DNA of 64,000 bases. Origin: Branchiostoma lanceolatum. Lineage: Eukaryota > Chordata > Leptocardii > Amphioxiformes > Branchiostomatidae. Position numbers and translations under genes: made by a program. Shown one piece after another: positions 9,975 through 20,158 of this stretch. Under the pieces are notes generated by a model, which worked only from the letters and a program-made list of their open reading frames with translations, did not search any database and was not told the origin of the DNA. Location: NCBI RefSeq assembly GCF_035083965.1, contig NC_089735.1, positions 11,332,501 through 11,396,500 of the forward strand, given 5' to 3'. Each line of letters begins with the position of its first letter. Within the stretch, counting starts at the first letter, position 1.

Positions 9975-12900
9975 ATGGCGAGTGAACCGAGCCCGAACAT
10001 CTCAAATATTTCAGACTTTAGCGACCATAACTACACCTGGAATGGAGAGCGATTCATCTACGACAAATACAGACAGGGCGCGGCTGTTCTCGTGATCTTC
10101 GTGCTGGCGTATCTGTCCATCTTCCTGCTCTGCGTGGTGGGGAATATTCTGGTCATCGTGGTGGTGGTCCTCAACAGGAACCTACGGACAGTGACGAACG
10201 TCTTCATTGCCAATCTGGCCGTGGCCGATCTCATGGTCGGCGTCTTTTGCTTACCGTTCAACCTGGCGGACAGCATCATGACAAGTAAGCTGTTTGTTTG
10301 TTTGTTTGTTTGTTTGTTTGTTTTTTTGGCATAACTGGTAGATAATTTCAAAGCAGCAGTTTTGTACGTTAGGTACTAGTTGTGTAAGTCCGGACTGTAA
10401 GGTTTGATCCACTCAAATAGGGAACGATCCCTACTCTTCTTGATACATGAAAGCGGGGTGGGTTCCTAAACGCAAACGTTCCTTTGCGTCCCATCCGAAA
10501 GAACGCCCCTAGCCATAAGTACATATATTCTCCTGAGTCGAGAGAGGAAATAGCTGTTAAGATAAATTTGGTTGTTCGGTGTTATACAGCTATATTCTTC
10601 AGTAATGCTTACGATTTTGGGGTACATGTCTGTTCTCAACTTAAGTATAAGAGAGGGAGAGGAAGGGTCCAGACTACACTAGATTGGTTCGGGCCCTTCG
10701 GCAATAGGTACCTTCTATGGCGGAGCAGTCATAATTTTTTTGTGCCATTAATCAGACGATCTTTACCATGTATACAAATGGCCAAATATATACATATAAA
10801 TCGTAGACAATGTAGCGTTAAGTCTGCATGGTGATAGATGCATATACTTTGTACCTTGAATTCTTGCCTGTGTTTGCGTCAATAAAGTCAAGACGTCTAA
10901 GGTATAGATGTGAGTACATAAAATCTTCCGTCTTGATGTTCCCAGGTTGGCCGTTTGGTGACGTCATGTGCAAGACGTTTCTGACGGTGCAAGTTCTGTC
11001 TGTGTCTGCCTCTGTCTTCACGCTGATCGCCATCGCTGTGGACAGGTAAAGACTCCCACTGGACCCGCGGCACGCTGACGGCGTCGCTGCGTCCTAAACT
11101 GGATTTGTGTTACCCTTGGCTTTATAACGGGAATATCATTCAAAACGTACAAGTTTGACCAAAAAGACAACAAAACACACAAAGCTTAAAAACATTAGGT
11201 TTTTTGTCGATGAAATTCGTTGAGTGCATTGTCAATTTGATCGGCTGCAGCGACGCCGCCAGCGTGCCGCGGGTCAGGTGAGAGGGGGGCTTAAGACGTC
11301 ACACAAGTTATACACCATAATGTCCATAAGGAAAGCGGGCGACCTCAGACTGAGAAAGAAGCATAACGCTTTTATGGCGTTAGCTAGTAGTGCAATGCGG
11401 CACGCGTATTTGGCCAAGCACGCCCCTACTTTTCTCGATAAGTGTTTTGGGTTATTCTACACGCAGGGGTTTGACGCATGAGGCTTGAGCCTGATGCTCC
11501 CTCATACACCAACAAGATGACAAGATAACAAACAATAGTGGAAACAGATGCTTCATTTGTACAGGACTGAGAACATTTGACAACTGATCATTAACTAAGA
11601 ATCATTGATATCACTGATAGGTCATTGCGACATTATCTGAAGACCCTGAAGGTCATTGAAAGATAATTGAAATGTCATTGAGATCATTGACTGACTATTA
11701 AGAGATCTGTCTTTTTTTGGATGCTCAAATGACGTGAAATCAATTTGATAGCAGGGTAGCTCGGGATATACAATTAGAATGATATCTCATATTTCCCCCA
11801 TTATGAAGAGTGTTTTCTTGAGTTTTGTTTTGGCAAATGTCGCTAGACATCTTATATTTTGAAGACACCGTATTCAAAGTTATCAGTACTCTGAAAATCG
11901 ATGTACATGCGCAATTTCCTCATTCTATCCAGTCGTATCCAGTTGCTTGAGCAACTGTTCATTGCGTGTCTTATTACTTGGATGTATAACCTTCATCACC
12001 GATAAATTGTACCCTCCAGATATTACGCAGTAGTCCGCCCCACCAGTTCGGGCGTCACCATGACAGCGATGAGGTACATCCTGGTCGGCGTGTGGGTCGC
12101 GGCGGCGGGTACATGCGTGCCGCAGGGCCTCGTGTTAACGAGCACAACCTACCAAGGTCCAGTCTACACCTTTCACTACACGGAGTCTTTATTTTCGGCG
12201 TGTCCGTTGTGTTTGTTATGCCGGTGTGTGTCTGTAGAGTGACAGGAAGTGAGTGAGTGAGTGAGTGAGTGAGTGAGTGAGTGAGTGAGTGAGTGAGTGA
12301 GTGAATAAATGAATGTATAAATGAATGAGAGTGAGTGAGTGCGTGAGTGAACGAGCGAGTGAGTGAGTGAATGAATGAATGAATAAGAGTGAGTGAGTGA
12401 GTGAGTGAGTGCGTGAGTGAGTGAGTGAGTGAGTGAGTGAGTGAGTGAGTGAGTGAGTGAGCGAGCGAGCGAGCGAGCGAGCGAGTGAGTGAGTGAGTGG
12501 AAAGATGACCGCAAATGTCAGACTTGCCGAAGTGAAAGGAAATAGAGTTCAGAGGTGGTAGAACTAAGTCATATAATCAAACATGATAGTCCAGGTCATG
12601 GGTTCAGTGGAAGAGACTAATGATTAAGGGGATGTATTTTTTTGTCTGTCTGATTGTCTTGTTTTCGCAGTTTGATGGGGGGTTAATAAATGTTCCTCTG
12701 TCTGCAGGCGTCTACACGTCAGACGGCAAAGTGATGACAACTTGTGAGGAGGTTTGGCCAGGACAGTACTACCACGCTGGCTACGCGCTGTGCCTATTTG
12801 CCATGAGCTACCTCATTCCCTTGTCCATCATTGCTGTGTTGTACATGAGAATAAGCATGAGGCTCTGGTACAGGCCCAAGCCTGGGACAAGCCAAAACAG

Positions 12901-13261
12901 AACGCTAGCTGTGATCAGTAAGGAACCCTTCGTGTCGTACAACTCCCGGTCGGATAGTGTCACCATCCACATACCGAATGCCCCTCAAGTTGTTCACTCA
13001 CAAAAGATGCTGCACGTCATCAGGATATTGTTGATAGTAGTGGTCGTTTTTGCGATATCCTGGCTACCCTTACACATCTTAACGATTGTTTCCATCTTTG
13101 CTAACTTGACAGACGACACGGTCGTCATCCTGTACCACTACGTGTTCCCGCTTGTACACTGTATTGCCTTCACCAACTGCGGCATCAACCCGATCATATA
13201 TGGTTATTATAATAATAACCTGCGAAAGGGATTTTATCAGCTTTTCAGAAAATCATCGTGA
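9975..13261 (+). CDS. Neuropeptide FF receptor-like class A GPCR (4 exons)
   Basis: Exons: 9975-10284, 10946-11045, 12020-12156, 12708-13261; total 1101 nt, 366 residues, phases 1, 2, 1. N-terminal NIS/NYT glycosylation sites, no signal peptide. TM1 about 36-66 with Asn57; TM2 with LAVAD (Asp85); WPFG plus conserved Cys112 at TM3; DRY at 136-138; ECL2 CEEVWPG with the partner Cys195; TM6 SWLPLH; TM7 NPIIY. The TVTN, LAVADL, WPFG and C-x-E-x-WP signatures match NPFF/PrRP-type peptide receptors of the plasma membrane, normally coupled to G proteins. The C-tail is short (FRKSS) with no palmitoylation Cys. The exon 3 donor is the least certain: AAG|GTCCAG is weak but is the one that keeps TM4 and the right phase. 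AATAAA lies at 13597. Confidence 0.85.
10289..10326. repeat. (TTTG)n microsatellite in GPCR intron 1
   Basis: About eight TTTG units start a few bases after the exon 1 donor (GTAAGC at 10285). Confidence 0.9.
11330..11510. repeat. SINE-body-like repeat in GPCR intron 2
   Basis: Phrases such as AGTGCAATGCGGC, CCCCTACTTTTCTCGATAAG and ATGAGGCTTGAGCC recur in altered form at about 50120-50260, showing an interspersed repeat. Confidence 0.55.
11575..11700. repeat. Degenerate GATCATTGA repeats in GPCR intron 2
   Basis: A run of GATCATTAAC, GGTCATTGCGA, GGTCATTGAAAG, GATAATTGAAATG, GAGATCATTGA units, about 10-15 bp each. A similar array lies at 39490-39720 in the retinol dehydrogenase gene. Confidence 0.6.
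12247..12500. repeat. (GTGA)n array in GPCR intron 3
   Basis: About 250 bp of GTGA units with GCGA and ATGA variants. Each GTGAGT in the array equals the intronic part of a strong 5' splice site. It begins just after exon 3 reads into a TGA stop. Confidence 0.9.
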
Positions 13262-13596
13262 ATCAAATCTGTAGAAACGTTTGCAAGAAAGTAAATATTA
13301 TATTATAGCTTGTATATACAGTATATGAATATAGTATATGTGCATGTATGCACCCTTCCTTTTTTCTAAACCATGCAATGTAATCTGTCTATAACTTTCA
13401 GTTCTATGACGTATTGTTGATCCTGGTACCTGTTATAGTGTACTCAGTATTTTAAAACAAAATTATGTCAGACAATAGGGCGACATACGCTCTTAAATTT
13501 CAAAGTTAACGACAGTTCAGTTGACATTTTATTACATTCCAACAATAGAACGAGTTGAGTTTAGAAGAGAAAATGAACATACACTTGTGCTAGCTC

Positions 13597-13602
13597 AATA
13601 AA
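13597..13602 (+). terminator. Polyadenylation signal AATAAA, GPCR
   Basis: AATAAA 336 bp after the receptor stop. A second AATAAA lies near 13691. Confidence 0.5.
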
Positions 13603-13741
13603 GATAAACTAAAATAAGTGTTGAATGTCTGAATTACTGTTCAGCCTGTAGACACTAGCAGCAGAAATGTGTTTGAACACTACCCTACGCAATAAAGTCA
13701 GTGAGCAAGCTACACTTTTATGAAAGTTTCAAAATACGGAC

Positions 13742-14065
13742 ATGGCTATTGACAGAATGTTCCTGTCAATCCCGGCCAGGGTTTCTTTTTTAACATCAAT
13801 TTGCTTATCATTCAAATCAATTATTCCTGCTCATGGATTCGTTAATACATTTTTTTTACCATTTTACAGGATTATCTTCAGGGTTAGAGTTGATAGAATC
13901 ATGAGGTGTTATCTACAAGGTATAACCTGTCAATAGTACCAAAAAAAGCTTATTGACAAGAATATCCTATCAAAATTGCCGAAAAATCTTATTGTCAGGA
14001 TAATGCTTTCAATAGTCTTAAGAATTTTGCTATTGACACGAACAAGCCTGTCAAAATTGTGCCAT
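13742..14065. repeat. Repeated imperfect hairpins TTGACAG...CTGTCAA
   Basis: ATTGACAG-7-CTGTCAAT occurs at about 13748; related TATTGACA...CCTRTCAA units follow at about 13950, 13990 (altered) and 14033. They look like a dispersed inverted-repeat unit. The rest of 13270-14370 has no gene. Confidence 0.45.
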
Positions 14066-14375
14066 TTTATTGACTGAAATATACTGTGAAAGGTGGAAAA
14101 CATTCTTACTAAATCTATTCGGCCTTCGAACAATGCTAGAACGCTTCAGGGTGACGCACAGAAACTTGAGTTGGCTTGTTACAAACCTTGGCCTGGAACA
14201 GCCCAAGGCACCCTATGGTATCTAATCAAATGGCTGCCTTTGTGGCCTTGAGAACACTTCTACAGGACACCGTTTGCTCTTAGGCGATGCTGATTTAGTT
14301 ATACGGATGACATTCGCGCGTGTATCAATTTTCACCCCCCCCCCAAAAAAAAATAAAACGTTTTCAACCATACTG

Positions 14376-14425
14376 TAAATCGTAAAAAGCAGCTGCAAAA
14401 TGAGAAAATACATGCTGTAAATTGA
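14376..14425. repeat. 50-bp direct repeat, left copy
   Basis: This 50-bp stretch ending CATGCTGTAAATTGA recurs at 15699-15748 with one change. The pair bounds the inserted duplicate of the GPCR 5' flank. Confidence 0.85.
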
Positions 14426-15698
14426 CGCAGACGAAGACGAAGAAAACGCCGTCCATTTATCAAGTTAACCACCCTCCTGGGCCTTTGCGCAGTAGGGCGA
14501 CCCCTGCCGACTTTAGATAAGTAACTTTGATTAACAACAGACGTATTTCGTCATACCAATTAGGTTCGATATTATCCAGTGGGTCAGCGCACAAAAATGT
14601 CCTCTTTGATGATAAACGAATGAGCAGAGATCAGATAATTTGTGATTCAGTCGCGGACCCCCTCTCTGCGTCGGACATGTGAGAGTTTCGCCCTCGGCAG
14701 TAGAAAATCGCGGCTGCCATAGATGCTTCGGAGCTGTTGAAACTATACCTTTGAAGTGAAAGAGCGTTGCATCTTGACACAGGAGATGCGCCTGGTATGC
14801 ACGTAGGAAAATCGCCTGCGCGACAAATTTGTCCATTTGAAGGCCGTCTGCATAAATCTGTAGGATCTTCTGTGCCCATATTAAGGAACGTCTGGCCGGT
14901 TAACTTCACTGTCAGCGAACTTCGGCAGAATCTTGTGGTAATCGCCGGATAGTTGCCTGATTGTAAAATTTCCAGAGATTCCAGCGAATTTTTCAATTCA
15001 AAATTTATCCCATCAAATTGGACAAGAGGGACCTGCGAACGTCGGCCGATCCCGCATGAGAGAACAAACGCCGGCTGTTTTCTTGCCGAAAATGTCCCTT
15101 TAGAGCTCGCAGACTCGTCGGCCAAACCGCTTTCCTGTTGTGTAAGACCTATTTCAGCCATAGCACATGTAAGTAGGAGCAATCAATTCATCTCGACCTT
15201 GTGTAGTCCCTTCAATGATCTTCAATGTTTCGTCCTTACCATTTCAGCTGCTAGTGAAAACCGTTTCACCTTGAACCTTGAACGAGGACATCAATGATGT
15301 CATCTCGGGAGACAATGAGTCCTTCTGCTCCACTCAGTCCGGTCTTCCATTAGCGATCTCAGCTCTGTTGTAGGAATGTCACTGAGCCCAGCATCCCTTT
15401 TTAGGTTGTCTATGAGGGTTGTGCGTCTCCTGCCCCTTTTCCTCCTTCCCTCTGTTGGCTCCCAGAGGATAAGCTGGCTGGCTGCCAGCTCGGTATGCCG
15501 GACGCAGTGTCCAGCCAGTGCCATCCTTCGGTGCCTTATCTTCTGGGAGAGTCTGAGAAGATCGCCGTAGAGTACGGAGTTTGTCATACGGTCCTCCCAG
15601 GTGACATTCAGCACTTTTCGGAGCATCCGGGTGTACATCCCGTTTCAACTCAAAGTGTTTCCCTGGGATAAGGTCAACAACTGTACCAATCTACACAA
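14426..15698. repeat. Duplicated block, copy B (second copy of GPCR 5' flank)
   Basis: Matches 9099-9973 across its length, interrupted at about 15262-15637 by a LINE fragment. Homology stops at CTGTACCAA, at the place where copy A meets the receptor start codon, so no receptor exon was copied. A 183-codon minus-strand frame (14631-15182) is open here but broken in copy A; I recognise no domain in it. Confidence 0.8.
15262..15637 (-). mobile_element. 5'-truncated non-LTR retrotransposon tail
   Basis: The minus strand encodes about 110 residues with the usual end of a LINE reverse-transcriptase ORF: RRMALAGHCVRH, LILWEPTEG, RRRTTLIDNLKRDAGL and SLMEDRTEW. It ends in a short tail containing two TTCAAGG units. 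CCGTTTCA flanks both sides of the insert, a target-site duplication that is single in the uninterrupted copy A. The 5' end is truncated, so it is dead. Confidence 0.8.
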
Positions 15699-15748
15699 TA
15701 AATCGTAAAAAGCAGCTGCAAAATGAGAAAATACATGCTGTAAACTGA
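15699..15748. repeat. 50-bp direct repeat, right copy
   Basis: Near-identical partner of 14376-14425. Confidence 0.85.
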
Positions 15749-15831
15749 TAGAAATATTTCAGAAAATGGATATCAATATCATAGATAGTCAATTTCGAAG
15801 TCAAAGAAGAACAAAACAACAAAAGTTCGGA

Positions 15832-16735
15832 GACCTCATACCTCCATGAGATATTTCAATTATTCAAATAAATCTGTGCATGGTCATGACTTATGTAGAC
15901 CTTTAACTATTAGTAACTTACACACGCCACAAGTATGAAATTCCCATTATTTGCCACTGAGATGAATTATGGCACTTTCGCACTTTCAAATTAGGCCCGT
16001 ATTTGCATAATTCTTATCGGTTCATGTTCCATCTGAAGTGAATGATATGTAACACGTATCAAAGTCCTCTATGGAAAACAAAACACGGGAATTATAGAAT
16101 TTCTTCATCAATTAAGTCAAGCAAATTAAGTCCTAGTTTACATAATTTGCATCTAATTGTGTACATCTCTGTCTAAGCTACCAGTTTGCCAAATATCATG
16201 GAAATGTGTTGTTCATATGTCCAGTTATCCTCTTTGAAATATCTTAACAAAAACACCCTTGCAGTTCCAGAACAATAGGCTAGGAGGACCAAAATTACAC
16301 AACTTCTTCTTGGCATCAAAAGCTACCTGTCACCAAAAAAAACCCTAGCATGTCCGGGACAAAATATGAAAAAAAAAGGAATTTCTGCTGCACAGGCATA
16401 CATATATTGGTACGAGTATCGTAGTCTACCATACAGGTTAGGCTTCTTCTCACTTCTTGGCAACGGTGAATATGTAGGATTGTATGGTTCTAGCTCTAGT
16501 CGGTTCATCAAAACACACGAGGAACATAATTTCTTAAGTGCGACTCATGTATCTCAAGTGACGGAACCTACTTCTTTATAACTAGATAGGATATTTCTAT
16601 CAGTATTTGGATGGAAAAGATGATTAACTGAAAAATAATCTATGCAAACTAGGACCATATTTGCATAATCAGTAAGAAACATTAACAATACATCATTCCG
16701 CGAAGGTATGAGGTCGCGGACCTCTAGTTGCGTTA
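15832..16735. mobile_element. Probable ~0.9-kb element with GACCTCATACC inverted ends
   Basis: Left end carries GGAGACCTCATACCTCC; the right end in reverse complement carries CCGCGACCTCATACCTTCG. Internal text near 16120-16290 (GTGTACATCTCTGTCTAAGC, CCTTGCAGTTCCAG) recurs at 20635-20760, supporting a repeat family. No protein. Confidence 0.4.
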
Positions 16736-16894
16736 AAACGCTGTTCTAGAACTGGGGAAAAAGAAGCGTCTGTTCCAGAACTTTAACCAGCCTAACAACG
16801 GTGTTCGACCAGACTTGTTTACTGTCACAACTAATCCGAGCGGCAGTCACAGACTTAAAGTCCTCCGGTCGTTTGGTTCTGACTTGAGACAATC

Positions 16895-19800
16895 ATGTCG
16901 AGACGGCGCACTAGTAGCCGAAGAAGACGCCGGCGGTCCCGAGCTGTCATGTTTCCTTCATCTGACGGCGACGACACCTCACAAGCTGGACGCCGGTGGT
17001 TTTTCAAAGAAATTTTCGTTACGGGACTACTGCTTGTGGCTGTGACGGCGGTAGGTACTCTTGTAGCCCACATCTTAGCTAATAACATGTGCTGTAAATG
17101 CGAAATGTGGTATTTAAAGTTGTAACGAGTATAAAATTATGTTAGCCACACAAGACCACATCACAGCAACTAAACGTTTTATGTATAAGTGTTATTTTTG
17201 CTTTTCCTCTGGGAGGGGATTTCGGACTCATTTTCGCACTAGGTATTTGTTATATATCTATTCATTTACTATTCATACGTTTTAGCGTCTTGTCAAATAG
17301 TTTATTTTTCATAATATACAAGTGGTGGCGATAATATACGTTGTGTACAACTTGAGTCCGCCGTCACTTTTCCATTTTTTTTTGCATTATTTGATTGGTT
17401 TCTTTGAATAAAAAAGAAGGAGTGTAAAAATCTAATAAGTGAGCGAGACCGTGACTACACGGGGTGGAAAAATATGCTAAATAATGTATAGACCTTTAGA
17501 AAGACTAGAAGCAATGCAATTAAATCATTTATGAAGGTTTGACATCCAGGTAAACAATATCTCAAGACAAATCAGTCTCTACAACTGGATAAGATGTGCA
17601 GATTACGTAAGGACGATTTGAGTGACCTCCATCACTCTTCCTCGAGTGACATCCATCCCTATTCTTCAGCTAGCTGATGCTTAGCACGAGGCAATGCTAA
17701 TGCTGAAACATACCTGTCAAGAAACAATTCCATCGGTAGACACAGTTTGAAAACATGCCATGTTAACAGACAAAAAGACAACTACTTTCCTCTTAACATC
17801 ACAAAACCTACACATTATAGAAAAAGTGGGATCATTCGCCTTCCACTGTCTCGGAAAAAGAAGTCAAACCCAAATAAGATAGAATTTAGTGTTAGTATTT
17901 AGACTAGAAAAGTCACATGCTGTATTGTTATATATTGTCTGTCCGTCCTTTCATGTTACACGTACTTGCAATTAGCCTACGGGCAAGAACTTGCAATAAA
18001 CTTATTATTATTACGTTGATAAAGGTTAGACATCCAGGTAATAAGATACACCAAATGGCAGTTACTCAAGCAACTGGATAAAATTTTTGACCATCAAAAC
18101 ATAACAAAACTTAATGGTAAATATATGGCTTGATGTTGTATTGATTTTATTTCAGGTTGTTGCCATGACTCCCCATGCCGGTATTGACGAGGCTACTGCA
18201 GACGTGATGCACTCCACACATTCCGGAGAAACCACTCTGCTCCGCCTGAAGCCTGGATCTGAAGAGGACGTGACACACTCCACACATTCCGGAGAAACCA
18301 CTCTGCTCCGCCTGAAGCCCGCATCTACTGAAGACGTGATGCCCTCCGCACATTCCGGAGAAACCACTCTGCTCCGCCTGAGGCCTGGATCTGCAGAGGA
18401 CGTGACACACTCCACACATTCCGGAGAAACCACTCTGCTCCGCCTGAAGCCTGGATCTGAAGAGGACGTGATGCACTCCACACATTCCGGAGAAACCACT
18501 CTGCTCCGCCTGAAGCCTGGATCTGAAGAGGACGTGACACACTCCACACATTCCGGAGAAACCACTCTGCTCCGCCTGAAGCCTGGATCTGAAGAGGACG
18601 TAATGCACTCCACACATTATGGAGAAACCACTCTGCTCCGCCTGAAACCTCGATCTGAAGAGGACGTGACACACTCCACACATTCCGGAGAAACCACTCT
18701 GCTCCGCCTGAAGCCTGGATCTGAAGAGGACGTGACACACTCCACACATTCCGGAGAAACCACTCTGCTCCGCCTGAAGCCTGGATCTGAAGAGGACGTG
18801 ATGCACTCCGCACATTCCGGAGAAACCACTCTGCTCCGCCTGAAGCCTGGATCTGCAGAGGACGTGACACACTCCGCACATTCCGGAGAAACCACTCTGC
18901 TCCGCCTGAAGCCTGGATCTGAAGAGGACGTGATGCACTCCACACATTCCGGAGAAACCACTCTGCTCCGCCTGAAGCCTGGATCTGAAGAGGACGTGAT
19001 GCACTCCGCACATTCCGGAGAAACCACTCTGCTCCGTGTGAACCACACAGGTGCTGAACACGGCACTACAGATGCTCACAGCGGACCTAACGGCTTGAAT
19101 ATAACCCGTCTGAAAGACCAGTTGAAGAATGAGATGCCACGCGTTGCCGAAAAGATTCTCAACAATCCGTCAATTTTCGAAAGTTGGAAAAAATGCCTAG
19201 AAGAGCACAGTCTTATGGATCAGAGGCGCCGGTACACTCACATGACTGCGTTCCCGCCTGCTTTCGAAGACAATGACGACTTGGATATGATGTTGTTTGG
19301 AAACCGCTTCCAACACGTGGAGCAGGTTCGCCACATCGATAACACGACTGCAGTACCAGCAGATCTCGCCTGTCTGCGACATGGATTTGACGACTTGGAT
19401 GTGAAAACCGTCCACAACCCCTTCAAGAACGTGTGCATTCAGCGCCGAAGCATTGACAAGTCGACGACGCCACGTTTTGAAGCCTTGAAAAGGTATTGCG
19501 TAGAGAAGCTTTCCCTGAACGACAAGGTGCGCAACTCCACCCACCTGCCTACGCCCCTGCCAGATCTCGCCGATTTAGATGTTTATGGCAACTTCGGCTT
19601 CATTGGCTCCTACTTCTCTGACGGTGAGTTCGGTGCTTTCAACGGCTTGGATTTGACAACGGGATACAACTTCTCTTATGAGAACGTCAAGTTTCATTCT
19701 CGTCTGGCAAGACGTCTCCAGGAGACGAGGAAGACCAATGTCGAAAGACGGAAGACGTACGGATCGACCAGTGTCTTAAAGATGAAGTTCACCGCCACAC

Positions 19801-20158
19801 TCACCCACGCAAGGCTGTACCGAGTTCCGAATACAGCTATGTGGATGGCTTCAAGAACTCCGACATGATACCCGTGAATAATAAGACCCTCTCGGTGACC
19901 GACACCATTTCTGTCTCTAAACTGATCCAACCAAGTTCCTACTTTGACATGACTGACGGCGACTGCCTTGACAACAAGGATGCGGTGCTACTGAAGAACT
20001 CCACCGTTCCGAATATTTCCCTCAACTCGGTTAACGTTACGAAGAACCACGACGAGAGCTGCCGTGTACATGAGCTACTGATGCGGAGCAAAACCACTGT
20101 AGCGGTCGTGGTTGGTACCTTGGTAGTGACCTCGGTTATCTATGACTGCATGGCGTGA
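16895..20158 (+). CDS. Unrecognised membrane protein with thirteen 22-residue repeats (frameshifted)
   Basis: Exon 1 is 16895-17050 (52 codons, donor GCG|GTAGGT, phase 0). Exon 2 begins at 18156 after TTTATTTCAG, also phase 0. The N-terminus is Arg-rich (MSRRRTSSRRRRRRSR), then a hydrophobic segment (about 40-56) that would act as a type II signal anchor. Next come 13 near-identical 66-bp repeats (about 18205-19065) encoding HSTHSGETTLLRLKPGSE-type units. After them is a non-repeated region rich in Asp/Phe with several Cys and N-glycosylation sites. The frame used up to about 19690 runs into Arg-rich text and stops at 19868, while the -1 frame is open from about 19679 to 20158 and encodes acidic, Cys-containing sequence ending in a C-terminal hydrophobic segment. 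So one frameshift (true mutation or sequence error) lies near 19690-19715; no fitting intron is seen. AATAAA at 20318. I recognise no family. Confidence 0.7.
17530..18090. repeat. Interspersed repeats in intron of the repeat-protein gene
   Basis: Two copies of an ACATCCAGGTAATAAGATAC ... CAACTGGATAAAATT unit lie near 17535-17600 and 18020-18090. Inverted copies occur near 11930-12000, 38215-38265 and 51970-52045. A tail-like motif (ATTAGCCTACGGGC ... TTGCAATAAACTTATT) at about 17972-18012 is found inverted at about 31021-31060. Confidence 0.6.
18205..19065 (+). repeat. 66-bp coding minisatellite, 13 copies
   Basis: Units start at 18211, 18277 and so on to 19003, all exactly 66 bp. Most differ at only a few sites (ACA/GCA, GAA/GCA, ATG/ACA), so homogenisation is recent. 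Unit 7 has TAT for TCC (HSTHYG). Confidence 0.95.

Noticed and set aside
12176-12514. Minus-strand Ser/Leu/Thr/His repeat frame
   Set aside because: Produced by the (GTGA)n array inside a GPCR intron.
14631-15182. 183-codon minus-strand frame in duplicated block B
   Set aside because: The matching frame in block A is interrupted, no domain is recognised, and the two copies are too similar for frame conservation to mean much.
18147-19079. Long minus-strand frames opposite the 22-residue repeats (Cys/Gly-rich and Arg/Ser-rich)
   Set aside because: The 66-bp period is a multiple of three, so all frames stay open. The plus frame has the splice-joined signal anchor and fits coding composition better.
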